NCBI GenBank assembly: GCA_037178855.1
Contig: JASJZC010000004.1
Location: 1,054,001 to 1,118,000, forward strand
Source of the DNA: Oscheius sp. JU75
Taxonomy: Eukaryota; Nematoda; Chromadorea; Rhabditida; Rhabditidae
Length of the DNA: 64,000 nt
Reading direction: 5' to 3'
Position numbers and translations under genes: made by a program. Position 1 is the first letter of the stretch, and every line of letters starts with the position of its first letter. Positions 33,016-43,595 of the stretch are shown piece by piece. The notes below the pieces were generated by a model. That model worked only from the letters and a program-made list of their open reading frames with translations, was not told the origin of the DNA and searched no databases.

Positions 33016-34379
33016 CTACAGATCGTCGAGAGTGTCATCTTTGCTCATGGCCGGATCGAACTCATTGTTGGACTCCTGGTCCTCAGTCACGGCACTCTCC
33101 TCACAGTCTTTGCTCGTGTCCTTGTCGACAGCTCCGTCGGCACGGTCAATCTCGGCGGCCTCCCTCTCCGAGATCATTCCAGCTGTTGGCTTCTCGTCCC
33201 AGTGCTCATCGAGAGCCTGTCCAGGCTTGGTCCACTCGTACGGATCGGTCATCTTGGCTCCCTTCGGCAGATCCTTCTTCAGTTTGTTCATGAAAGACAT
33301 GTAGGGCGGGGTGTCCGGGTAGGTCAGTTGCTTCAGCTTCTTGGCCATCTCGAGGAAGGAGGGAGGACAGCCCTGACAGAGCTGCTCCTCGGTTGTCGTC
33401 GCCTTGAGCCTCTCGCATTCCTTGCGCGGTTTTCCCTTCCACGGGAGAGTTCCCGTGATGCACTCGATGCAGCTGTAGAGTACACCGTAGAGGTCATCGT
33501 GACGGCCGGCATCTTTGGCTTTGTGAATGTTGAGTGAGCAGTAGCGAGATGTGCCGCGGAACATGACCTTCGAGCGAGCAGGGCGCAGCGTCTTCTTGCC
33601 CGTCTTCGCATCGTCGATCAGGATCTGTCTGGCCAGGCCGAAGTCAAAGATGTACACTACCTGAAGCTTCGGAGTTTCAGGTTGTTTGAACACTCAAAAT
33701 GACCCTACTATACCGAGCCCGGAGCCCACAATTCAGTCCATAACAGGTTCAATAGGTCACTTTGCAGTCTAGTGTTGTTTTGCAAAGTCGTAGCATTTGA
33801 TTTGGCCTACAACTTTGAAGAATATCAAAAGGACTAAAAATGGAATCCCTTATCTTTAAAGTGCGCTTGTATCAAAAAGGGAAAAGGAAGAAGGGTACAT
33901 ACCAGTGGATTTTTGAAGCCCATGGCCATGTTCTGGCTTTTCGTGTCCCTGTGAACGAAGCCGGCTTCATGGATGTCCTGAAATCCTCTGATGAGCTGGA
34001 TGGTGATCCTGAGCACACTGGTAGCGGACATCTTTCTTCCGGGCAGTCTCCTTCGGATCTCAAAGAGCTCTCGACCAAGCAGACTCATCACGACAAAAGT
34101 GTATTGGAGTCTCTGTCCACTAGCCAACAGCTTGGGCACATGGCGCGACTGCTGGAGCTTGTTCATAACATAGATCTCCATGCGCAGAATCTCGTCTTCC
34201 TTCCTCTTCATCCTTGGCTCGACCTTCATCGCGGCTCTACCGGAAATTTTGCCATCTTTGTCGAAGGCGGCCACGAGGTAGACGATGCCACAAGCGCCCT
34301 CTCCTAGTCTTTTCTTGATCTGATAGCTGTTGACCTTGTCTCCGACTTTCAGATTGACGGTGGCGACGGGACCACTCAT
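33016..34379 (-). CDS. TTBK/CK1-family protein kinase
   Basis: Two exons, 34379-33903 and 33660-33016, with a 242-bp intron at phase 0. The catalytic set is complete: glycine loop LGEGACGIVYLV, Lys in AAMKVEP, FVHRDTKSQN, IFDFGLAR and GTSRYCS in place of the usual APE region, as in the CK1/TTBK group. The C-terminal 80 residues are acidic (EESAVTEDQESNNE, SKDDTLDDL). About 373 aa. This subgroup is greatly expanded in nematodes, many members being testis- or sperm-expressed; this is family knowledge, not seen here. The splice signal GTTCAG lies 2 nt before the ATG. Divergent from Argonaute across 220 bp. Confidence 0.9.
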
Positions 34380-34599
34380 GTCTGAACGCGGGAGCTACTG
34401 GAACAGATGAGAGAACGAACCTGCTGTCGGGAACTGTCGCTAGGGGAATACTCTCGCTGTCAAGCCTTGCAATTAGCGAAAACAAAGTTCTCTCTAATTG
34501 CTCAGAAACAAACTTTTTCCCCAAAACAGAAAAGCCAAAGGCACTTTAAAGTACTCCAAGAGACAGCAAGCCATACGTTGGAATCGCCCTCAACGGAAG
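34380..34599. promoter_or_regulatory. Shared divergent promoter, TTBK-like kinase and Argonaute
   Basis: 220 bp between two head-to-head genes, so both core promoters must lie here or inside the transcribed leaders. No TATA box is obvious. Confidence 0.4.
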
Positions 34600-37500
34600 A
34601 TGTCCCTCTCCGACAAGGAATCCGAAGATTCTGGTGTCGTCACTGCCGATGTCCGCTCTGGAAGCCGACGCTCGTCTCCATCGTCGAGTGCCTCGCCGTC
34701 CCGAATCACCGGATCGCCCAAGGATCTCTCTCCCAAGGTTCTCCAGGTATGTTTTTCTTAGTCCTAGTGGTACGCCAGTTTTCTCCCTTAATAGTTCCTC
34801 CTGTACTCTCTATTTCCCCCTTCCCTTTACTCCTGACCTTGAGTCCCTACCCTTTCTACCCTTACCTCTCTTCTGTTTCTGACTCTCGCGCTGCTTTCTC
34901 GTACTCCTTCTGTTTTTACCGGCTGCTAGATTCATCTCAACACATGTCTCCCTCTGTCTCTGGCTCAGTAGATACTACAGTGGTCCTGGTCCTATACCAA
35001 TTCCATGTATCTAACAGCCAGTAGGGTCAGTAGGACCAGGAGAAAGGTAAATATGAATCGAAGGGATTAAGTCAAAAACACTGGCAGATTTAGACGTGGG
35101 TAGAAGGGGAGATTTGGGAGACGGAGAAGAGTCAACTTGGTCCAGGTAGACCTATCTCATGATACCAGTGATACCACTAGATTCTGTAGTACCGCTCATA
35201 CCGTCTCTATTTACTCTTTTTCAAACCTAGAGAGCTTTACCATATGTATGTCTATGACTATTAGTCTCTCTCCTATCATTCGACTCATTCTACCATCTTT
35301 CAGGAACTGGCCTGCATGAACGTTCGCGAAGTGGCTGCCCGTCCTGGATTCGGTGAGCTCGGACGCAAGATCCCACTGCGTACCAACTTCTTCGAGATCA
35401 AGCTCGACTCGGACAACATGATGATCAGCCAGTACCATGTGGAAATCCAGCATCAGGGAAGCAGGAAGCTCGAGAGGGAGGAAAGTCGTGCCATCTTCTG
35501 GAAGGCTATTGCCGAGAGTGCCCTCTTCGCCAACAAGTTTGCTCTCGCCTTCGATGGAGCCCATCAACTCTACACGACGATTCGCATCGACTTCCCCGAA
35601 GGACGTACCACCATCCGTCTCGAAGTCGACGTTCCGCTGGCCAAAGATGCTCGTGAGAAGACGAAGTGTGCCGTCTCGATTCAATTCGTCGGCCCGGTTC
35701 TTGTCGACATGTGCCGCACAAGGACGAAGAATCTGGACGAGCGTGTCTTGACCCCGATTCAAATTCTGGATATCGTCTGTCGTCAGAGTCTGACCTGTCC
35801 TCTTATCCCCAATTCGGCCAACTTCTTCTCCTGGAAGTCGTCCTGTTACCGTATCCCTATCGACGGCGCCCTGGCTCTGGACCTCGAGGGAGGCAAGGAA
35901 ATGTGGACTGGATTCTTCAGCTCTGCTCACGTCGCTGCCGGATGGAAGCCTTTGCTAAACATTGACGGTTAGTTTGTAATTTTGTTTTGGACTGGGTTAA
36001 GGATTGAGACAAACTACACATAGAGAGAAGAGTCTTGGATATAAGAGCGGGATATAGGCATTATGAGTACAGGAGTAACAACAGTTTGCTAGACTAGAAA
36101 CGATTGACATTGACAGTAAGAATGAGTTAGTGAGAGGGAGAATACAGAACATAATAGACGTCATAATAGCAGTACCTGATGGACGAGAAAAGCTCAAAGA
36201 GTAGGAACAGTGAGAGGTATACGGTAACTATCAGAGAGTAAGAGTCATAGGAAGTCTCATTTTCATTTCATTTTTTTTCCCTTGTCAGTAGCCCATACCG
36301 CCTTCTACAAGGCCCGCATCTCCATGGCCCAATTCATGTGTGACGTCCTCAACGAGAAAGCCGGTGCCTATCGTCCTGCTCCTCGCCAATTCAGCTCTGG
36401 ACGTGGTGGTCGTGGAGGCGGCCGTGGTGGATATGGTGGCCAGTTCGGACAGCGTGGTCCTCCGTTGTCCTACCATCATCAGCAGCAGCAGGAAGACCTG
36501 ATCTTTGCGCCTGAGACGCTATATAGAGACTTCTCCCTCTCTCCTCATGAAATGAGAATTTTGGCTGATGCTGTCAAGGGCCTGAAGATTCGGTCGACTC
36601 ATCGCGGAGCTATTCGTGTCTACCGCGTGAACAGTCTGAAGATGGTCCCTGCTGACGAGCTGACGTTCAAGTCGACTACTCCTGAAGGACAGGAACTCGT
36701 CCACTCTGTCGCCGACTACTTTTCCGAGAAGTACGGAGAGCTCATGTTCCCCAAGCTGTCTCCACGTCGGACCGGCCAACAAAAACATCTTCTTCCCCTT
36801 GGAGATCTGTCAACTGGACAGTCCCCAGAAGTTTAACAGGAAGCTCAGCGAGAAGCAAACCAGTGCCATCATCAGGGTAGGTCCCTTGTTTCTGTTCAAG
36901 TTCTATTTGAAGTCCTTGTTCCTTGTTCCCTTTTTATGTATTCCGTTCACTCTTCCTCATTCTAAATCGACAACCTTCAGGCTGCCGCTGTTGATGCTAA
37001 CCAGCGCGAAGAACGCATCCGGCAGCTATGCTCCCAGACTGGCTTCGACAAGGATCCTTTCCTCAAAGAATTTGGTCTCAAGGTCTCTCCGTCGATGCTC
37101 GAGATAACGGCCCGTGTCATCCAGGCTCCTGCCATCATGTTCGGGGAGAACAATCCGCGTGTTGATCCGATTGTCGTGCCCAAGGATGGAACCTGGTCCA
37201 TGGACAACCAGCTACTGTACCTGCCGGCCAACTGTAACAGCTACAGCATGATCGCTATGGTTAACCCAAGGGATCAGTCTTTACTTCAAGGCTTTTGTCA
37301 GGCCCTTTACGCCAAGGCCAGTCAGATGGGCATGGGCTTCCCGAAGTGGCCGGATCTCGTCAAGTACGGAAGGAGCAAGGACGACGTCGTTCTTCTCTTC
37401 AACGAGATTGCTACTGAGTACAAGCATACGTCGACTACCTGCGACCTCGTCATTGTCGTCCTGCCGGCCAAGAACAACGACGTCTACATGACTGTCAAGG

Positions 37501-38697
37501 AGTCGAGTGACATGACTCACGGAATCATGAGTGAGTTTCCTGTTCTTTTGAGACAGTCACATTCATAGCTCAGTAATCACTTCCCTTTCCAGGCCAGTGT
37601 GTTCTGATGAAGAACGTCTCTCGCCCCTCTCCGGCCACCTGTTCCAACATCGTTCTGAAGCTGAACATGAAGCTCGGAGGAATCAACAGTCGCATTGTGG
37701 CCGACGGCGTCACTAATAAGTACATCATCGACCAGCCCACGCTGATTGTCGGAATCGATGTCACCCATCCGACCCAGTTGGAGGAACGCCTGAACATTCC
37801 CTCGGTTGCTGCCATTGTCGCCAATATCGACCTTCTGCCGCAGATGTACGGAGCCAATGTAAAGATCCAGAGAAAGTGCCGTGAGTCGGTTGTCTATCTG
37901 CTAGATGCCATTCGTGAGCGTCTCGTCTCCTTCTACCGGCACACAGGCCAGAAGCCGACCAGAATCATCGTCTACCGCGACGGAGTCAGTGAGGGCCAGT
38001 TTGCCGAGGTCCTTCGCGAGGAGATCCATGGAATCCGCTCGGCCTGTTTGATCCTTTCCCCTGACTATCGTCCTCCGATCACGGTATAGTGCCTATTTCA
38101 AAGGCTTGCCAACTTTGTTGTTTTCAGTACGTTGTTGTCCAGAAGAGACATCATGCTAGGATGTTCTGCAAGTACGCCTCAGACACTGTTGGCAAGGCCA
38201 AGAACATTCCGGCCGGAACCACCATCGACACTGAAATCACCTCTCCCGAAGGCTTCGACTTCTACCTTTGCAGCCATTTCGGTGTTCAGGGAACCAGCCG
38301 TCCGGCTCGCTACCACGTGCTCTGGGACGACAACAACTTCACGGCCGACGAGCTGCAGTCGATCACCTTCGGCATGTGTCACACCTACGCCCGCTGTGCT
38401 CGTTCGGTCTCCATCCCGGCTCCCGTCTACTATGCTGATCTTGTGGCCACTCGTGCCCGCTGCCACATCAAGCGCAAGATGGGAATGCACGACTCGGACG
38501 GCGTCTCGGAGTCGTCTATTGTCAGCTCTCTGTCCTCTTTAATGTCCGTTGGAAAGCCGACGCGTGGTGGACCGTATGGAGGCGGAAAGAGATGTGATGC
38601 TCCCGAATGCGGCGACTCTCCCTCCCAAGCCGACACCATTCTCCAGGATTGCGTCTCGGTCGTTGACTCGTTTAAGTCGAAGATGTACTTCATCTAA
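34600..38697 (+). CDS. Argonaute (AGO subfamily, ALG-like)
   Basis: Six exons (34600-34746, 35304-35967, 36288-36876, 36981-37530, 37593-38083, 38128-38697). A Ser-rich N-terminus leads to the N domain ([20 protein letters not shown]), L1 and PAZ ([16 protein letters not shown]). Then come MID ([18 protein letters not shown]) and PIWI. PIWI has the slicer residues: Asp in VGIDVTHPT, Asp in [10 protein letters not shown] and His in [10 protein letters not shown]. The protein ends KMYFI. It should bind small RNAs and silence targets. Two oddities: an RGG/Gln-rich insertion inside PAZ (about 36387-36495), and an apparent frameshift near 36756-36762, where the frame reading LMFPKLS must change to reach [14 protein letters not shown]. 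Confidence 0.93.
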
Positions 38698-39476
38698 GCC
38701 GCTCCTTCTCTGATATAGGCCCATCCGTTGATGTACGCTTCCATTTATTTAATAAATGAGATGCGGTGAGACTCCGCAAACGAAAAGGCGTTATTCTTTT
38801 TGTGTTTTCTGACAGTATGAGTCATAATTTTTTTTGGACTTCTTTGAAAGTTTCTGTCTGAAACTCCTTTTCGAGATCCTTGCAATCTGAATCCAAATAA
38901 TGCTTTTTTTTTTGGTAATGCCAGGAAGTTTATAACAGTCTTTTGGAATGGGAGCAAAAAACTTGAGTCTATTAAATATGGAACGGGAAAGGGGGACAAA
39001 AAGAAGCAGGCTGAAAGAGTTCAAAAAAAAAGGCATTTAAAACGAACATAGGTGCCATTTTTCGGTACCGTATGAGAGGTCGCGGGAACTTTTCTACCTG
39101 CTCGGTTTCGCGTTTTCTCGCTTTTCCGTGATCCCGAGCTCTGTCTCTATTACAATGCTTACTTTCAATTGATACGGTCTAAATACATAGTTTACTACGC
39201 TCCTCTCGCCTGTAGTTTGCAACAAACGTTTCGTTGATTTTACCTTTCTTTTCATGTTTTTTGTTGATGAAGATGCGAATGATCACTGGTTAGAAAAGAG
39301 TTCTCTTTGGCTGTAATCGACTAATATTCTGTTCTCTCTGTTTGCAAGTCTTTCTGGCTATCTCCTTGATCCATTTATCCCTTTGCTAAATATGTGCATT
39401 ACGTTTTTTTGAATTGAATTGCTCTCTAACCTTTACTTGCATCTCATACCGACTAATTGTCTCGTTTCAGGTCACA
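38698..39476. other. Intergenic between Argonaute and kinesin
   Basis: Contains the Argonaute 3' end with AATAAA near 38751 and the kinesin promoter. T-rich before the kinesin splice acceptor. No gene seen. Confidence 0.5.
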
Positions 39477-41444
39477 ATGGCTGTACCAACAACATCATCA
39501 TCGAATACTGCGACTCGCCTCCGGTAAGCTCTTCTTTTTATCGATCTCGTGGGCATGCGAAAAATTGTCGATCTGAAGGCTTGCCGTCTCAATTTAGTGT
39601 CATGTTACTTATGACTTTCTTCAGAAGTGCCTCACTATCCAGAGCTCCAAGCAATAGTACTGTATCTCGGCCCCCTTCGCCGAGATCCGGCTCGGCTGAC
39701 CCCATGAAGAGAAAGGAAACTCCGAAAACGAGCCGTGAGGCACCAATGCGTCCCTTGACAAACGGAAAAATCAGAACAGCGCCGGAAAATCCCAGGATGA
39801 GCAAGCCACCTGCTCCTATGTCAAAAGCCAAGTCGGAGCAAGTAAGTATTCTTGTGTTTTTTTTAAATGTCATTTGCTTAGGCGATGCTTGCCGAATTGA
39901 CGGCAAAGAAGATGGAGACGGAAAAACGGCTGGCGGAGTCTGAGGCGGAGAACGGACGACTGAGAAGGGAACAGGAGGACGCCAAGGCGAGAGAGAGGGA
40001 TCTGCAAAAGGAACTGGAGTATGCGATGAAGAGAGAGAAGGAGCTTGAAGGCAAGCTTGCCCAGTCAAAGGAGGACCTGATGAGCTCGGACATCAGGGCT
40101 CGAAAATGTCTCAACGATCTCTTAAATCTCAAAGTTTGTATTTTGCCTGTATGCTGCAACAATTTGGTTTCAGGGACAAATACGAATAGTGACCAGGACG
40201 AGGCCTTTGATGCCGGACGAACGGAAGGCTGCTATCACTTACCCCGGCCCGGAGAGGATCGAGATACAACACGTTAGTCAATTAGCGTTTTGTTCGCTCA
40301 ACCTACGGATTCAGAAACAAGATAAATATGCCTACGAGTTCCAGAAGGTAATGGGGCCGAACTACACTCAGGCGGCTGTTTTCGATGAGATTGGCGAGCT
40401 CGTTCTGGTAAGGTTCATTCTTCTTCATTATCGAATTGTGTTCAGAATGTGCTCCATGGCTTCAACGTAGCCATCATCGCCTACGGACAGACGGGCAGCG
40501 GGAAAACTTACACGATGAGAGGAGGCTCCGACTGCGACACCCAAGGTGTCATTCCGCGAGCTGTCAATTACCTCTTCCAGAATACTAAGAGGCTCGAGGA
40601 CATCGGCTGGAAGGTAGGCGGTTTTTTTCTTTCGAAGAAACCTCATGTACTTTTAGTTTGACCTCTCCGCTTCTTTCGTAGAAGTCTACAACGATGAGGT
40701 CTTCGATCTGCTCTCGAAGACGCGGAACAAAATCACACTCAAGACGATGGGCCTGGAGTACACGGAGGGACTGACCGTAAAAGCGGTCCAAGGGAAAGAG
40801 CATGTTCATTTTCTCTTGTTTCTTGCATCTTACTCGATTTTCAGATCGAAGCGATCCTCGCCCAGGCCGATAAGACCCGCTCCGTTGGGACCACGAAGCT
40901 CAACATGTCAAGCAGTCGCAGCCACGCCATTTTCAAGCTGACAGTTCGATCCGAGAATACGATCCTACGTATGTTTTTGCACTCTTATTCTAAACTTTTG
41001 TTCTTCCAGAAGCAGAACACACGAGCTCTCTTCATTTGGTGGATCTGGCCGGGTCGGAGCGTGTCAAAGAATCTGGAGCCGAGGGGTCTGTTCTCAAGGA
41101 AGCCGCGGAGATCAACGAGAGTCTGTTCCACTTCCAATTCTGCATCAGATCTCTTCTCGAAGTGAATTTTCCTTCTCAACAACTTCATTTAATTCTCTTA
41201 TTTCAGCAAAAACATGTGCCCTTCCGTAACAGGACACTGACCAAACTCCTGAGCTCCTGCCTCGCCGCCAATGACTCAAAGACGATGGTTGTCATCAACC
41301 TTAACCCGAGCCAATCTCAAACTGCCGAAACTAAACGAAGCCTCGACTTCGCTCGGGATGTAAGTTGTTGTTTGTCTTCCTCCTCAAATGATCGAGTTTT
41401 AGATGTCTAAAGTAGAGATAAAGGAGGTAAAGCCGAGAAGATAG
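39477..41444 (+). CDS. Kinesin-14 (C-terminal motor, NCD/KIFC1 type)
   Basis: About ten short exons. The basic Ser/Pro-rich N-terminus (SRAPSNSTVSRPPSPRSG, MKRKETPKTSREAPMRP) suits a second microtubule-binding tail. A coiled coil follows at about 39882-40132 (KKMETEKRLAESEAENGRL, KRELEYAMKREKELEGKL-type heptads). The motor comes last: neck-strand region IRIVTRTRP, P-loop IIAYGQTGSGKTYTM, switch I NMSSSRSHAIF, switch II LHLVDLAGSERV and the KHVPFRNRTLTKLLSSCL helix. A tail-stalk-motor order marks minus-end-directed kinesin-14, used in spindle focusing. The stretch INESLFHFQFCIRSLLE departs from the usual SLSALG pattern. TTTCAG lies 6 nt before the ATG; stop at 41442-41444. Confidence 0.92.
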
Positions 41445-43595
41445 AGGCGAAACAACGATGACTCCGACCCGGACGACTTCACCACATGTAAATTGTAAAT
41501 TTTCATCCTCATTATCTTTTCACAATAACAATCATTTTATTTAATTAAACGTCTTACCACTAATCCAAATCTTTCTCATGAGGAGAAGGGAGGGAGGAGG
41601 GAAACTGCGGGAAAATGGAGGCCACAAGATTGGCCGGGAACTACGTGGCGAGGTACACTTTGAAGCTTTCCACATTCCTGTCGTCCAAAGCTACCTGTCA
41701 TTTTTATCAGTCTTCTTTGCAGTCGTCCAAGCTGAGATCCAGGCGGTGAAGGTGTGTGTGTGGCGGTGAGCAAGTAGATCTGTGTGAAACTTTGAGTCTT
41801 GGACTAGTATTCTGAGACCCCTTTCTAGAAAGCTTTTGTACCGGCAGTCTTTCTCGTTCACCAGAGTATCCCGTTCTGGTCCGTTTCCGAAAAGAGGATG
41901 CTCGATATGGCTGAAAAGGATAGATTGTGGAGAGACAAGGGGAGACTGTAGATGCGGATTAAAGCCAGTCCTTCAATAGCACCGCTTGACTACAGCAAAC
42001 CGAGTGAGGTCTGCAAAAATCTTCTCTTTTTTTTATCGTCCACCATCAAAATCCGTTCATCGCCCAAAATCAAACGAAGGCTGTAGAGTTCCGGGAAGTC
42101 GCCCTAAACCAGTAGGCTACATAAAAACATCGAAAGGCTGACAGTTGAAATAGCCCCTTTGATTCAGAGTAGAGACGCGGAATCGACAGCATTAGAAAGA
42201 AAGAGGCAGAAACTTCCGATTTCAGATGGTGTCTTCCAGCAGTTCGGCGCGTCATCATTGTTATGGTATGCCGATCGGCCAGTCCTATTCTACTGTAGCA
42301 GCTACTCTAGTTTACAGAACAGCTCAAAAGTCGAGTGTGACTCTTTTTGCAGTGGTACTATAGAGGATCCGCAAAAAGGGGTTTGGAAGACTCGGGACGG
42401 ATACTGTTCGTGCCAGAAACAAATAACTAACCGGGTAAATCGGCTGTCTTCACCTTAAGAATACCGGTACAAAATAGATCGTAAGACAATCAACTTCTGG
42501 GATTTCGTTGAGATGTTGTTTTCTAGTCGGATCCGTCTTGTTTCATCATCGTTGTGGAGTCCTTGGGACTGTCCATTTTGCCAGTAGCAGCTATTCTCGT
42601 CTTGAGATCAGCACAGAGTCGATTTCGCAGGATTCCACAGAACACGTAGTTGGTCAAGGCACTCGACGATACAGGACAGTCTTCTTGTTATTTCAAGGAC
42701 CCTGTTTGATGCTAAAGTTCAAGGCGGCAGTCCGTCCGTCCATCCAGAGAATATATGAGAGCAGTAGCATTTGCTACTTACCTACCTGAAAATTTACGGG
42801 CAGGAACAGATGGTATGTGACATAAAAGACGGACAGGGACAGACATCCACTATTCCCACATCCTGACTCTCATCTCAAGACACCACCGTCAGTCTTTCTG
42901 GTTTGATTTACTGGTCACTCCGAAAATATGCGAATTGGCTTGGCACGTCAAAAACCTTGTTCACTCCATATTCTCTATGACTGCTCTCCGAGCCAAGTAC
43001 AGTCCTTGCAAGGCCTCCTGTGAAAATAAGTACGTCTCCGTCTACATGATCCCCAGCCAAGACGTCAATGGCTTCAGCACAGAAATTCTGAAGCTAGCCG
43101 GATACTAACTACATGGCTACTACATCATTATTTTCGGATGATTTCCTTTCCCTACTTTACCCTATATTGCATTTACTAAATATGAATTCTGCTTTCACCG
43201 TCGTTTGCCTCAGTTCTATCTTCTAGTTTGTTTCTCACCGGTGCTTCTCGTTTACCCTAACTCACTCCGAAAGGAATCATTCCAAAATTTACTCCAAAAA
43301 AAAAATGCGTTTGAATTGCCGCTCAAAGTAAGAAAACTGGCGGGAAACGCACAGCCGCAGGTCGAATCTTTCAGTCGTTCTTTCTCTTTTCTTCTTTTTT
43401 CTCTTTTCGTTGGGTTTCATCTGCTGTTTTAATGTAATGTTCGAGTCTGAAAGATTGCTATGTGTGGTCGGAGATAAAACGTAGTCACAAAATGACCTCA
43501 TTTGTAAAAGCAACCTGTAACACGTATTTCGAAACCATTTCCTTGTTTTAGGAGCACATTATAACCTTTTCCTACTTCTTCTTAGTGTATATACA
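41445..43595. other. Poorly resolved interval
   Basis: Kinesin 3' end, then scattered open frames. A Cys-containing segment at about 42345-42440 (EDPQKGVWKTRDGYCSCQ) is flanked by a TTTTTGCAG acceptor and a GT donor and could be an exon. The next supportable coding stretch is 42826-43108. I could not build a full gene. Confidence 0.4.
42826..43108 (+). CDS. Possible last exon of an unrecognised gene
   Basis: The frame is open to a TAA at 43106-43108, with residues such as SFWFDLLVTPKICELAWHVK, MTALRAKYSPCKASCENKY and MIPSQDVNGFSTEILKLAGY. The final 40 codons have host-like G/C third positions and few alternatives in other frames. A start and upstream exons were not established; the candidate exon at 42345-42440 could belong to it. 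No family recognised. Confidence 0.35.

Noticed and set aside
32968..34307. Long plus-strand frames opposite the TTBK-like kinase
   Set aside because: They mirror the kinase codon bias and lack motifs; the minus-strand kinase has every catalytic motif.
35211..35930. 239-codon minus-strand frame
   Set aside because: Antisense shadow of the Argonaute N and L1 region.
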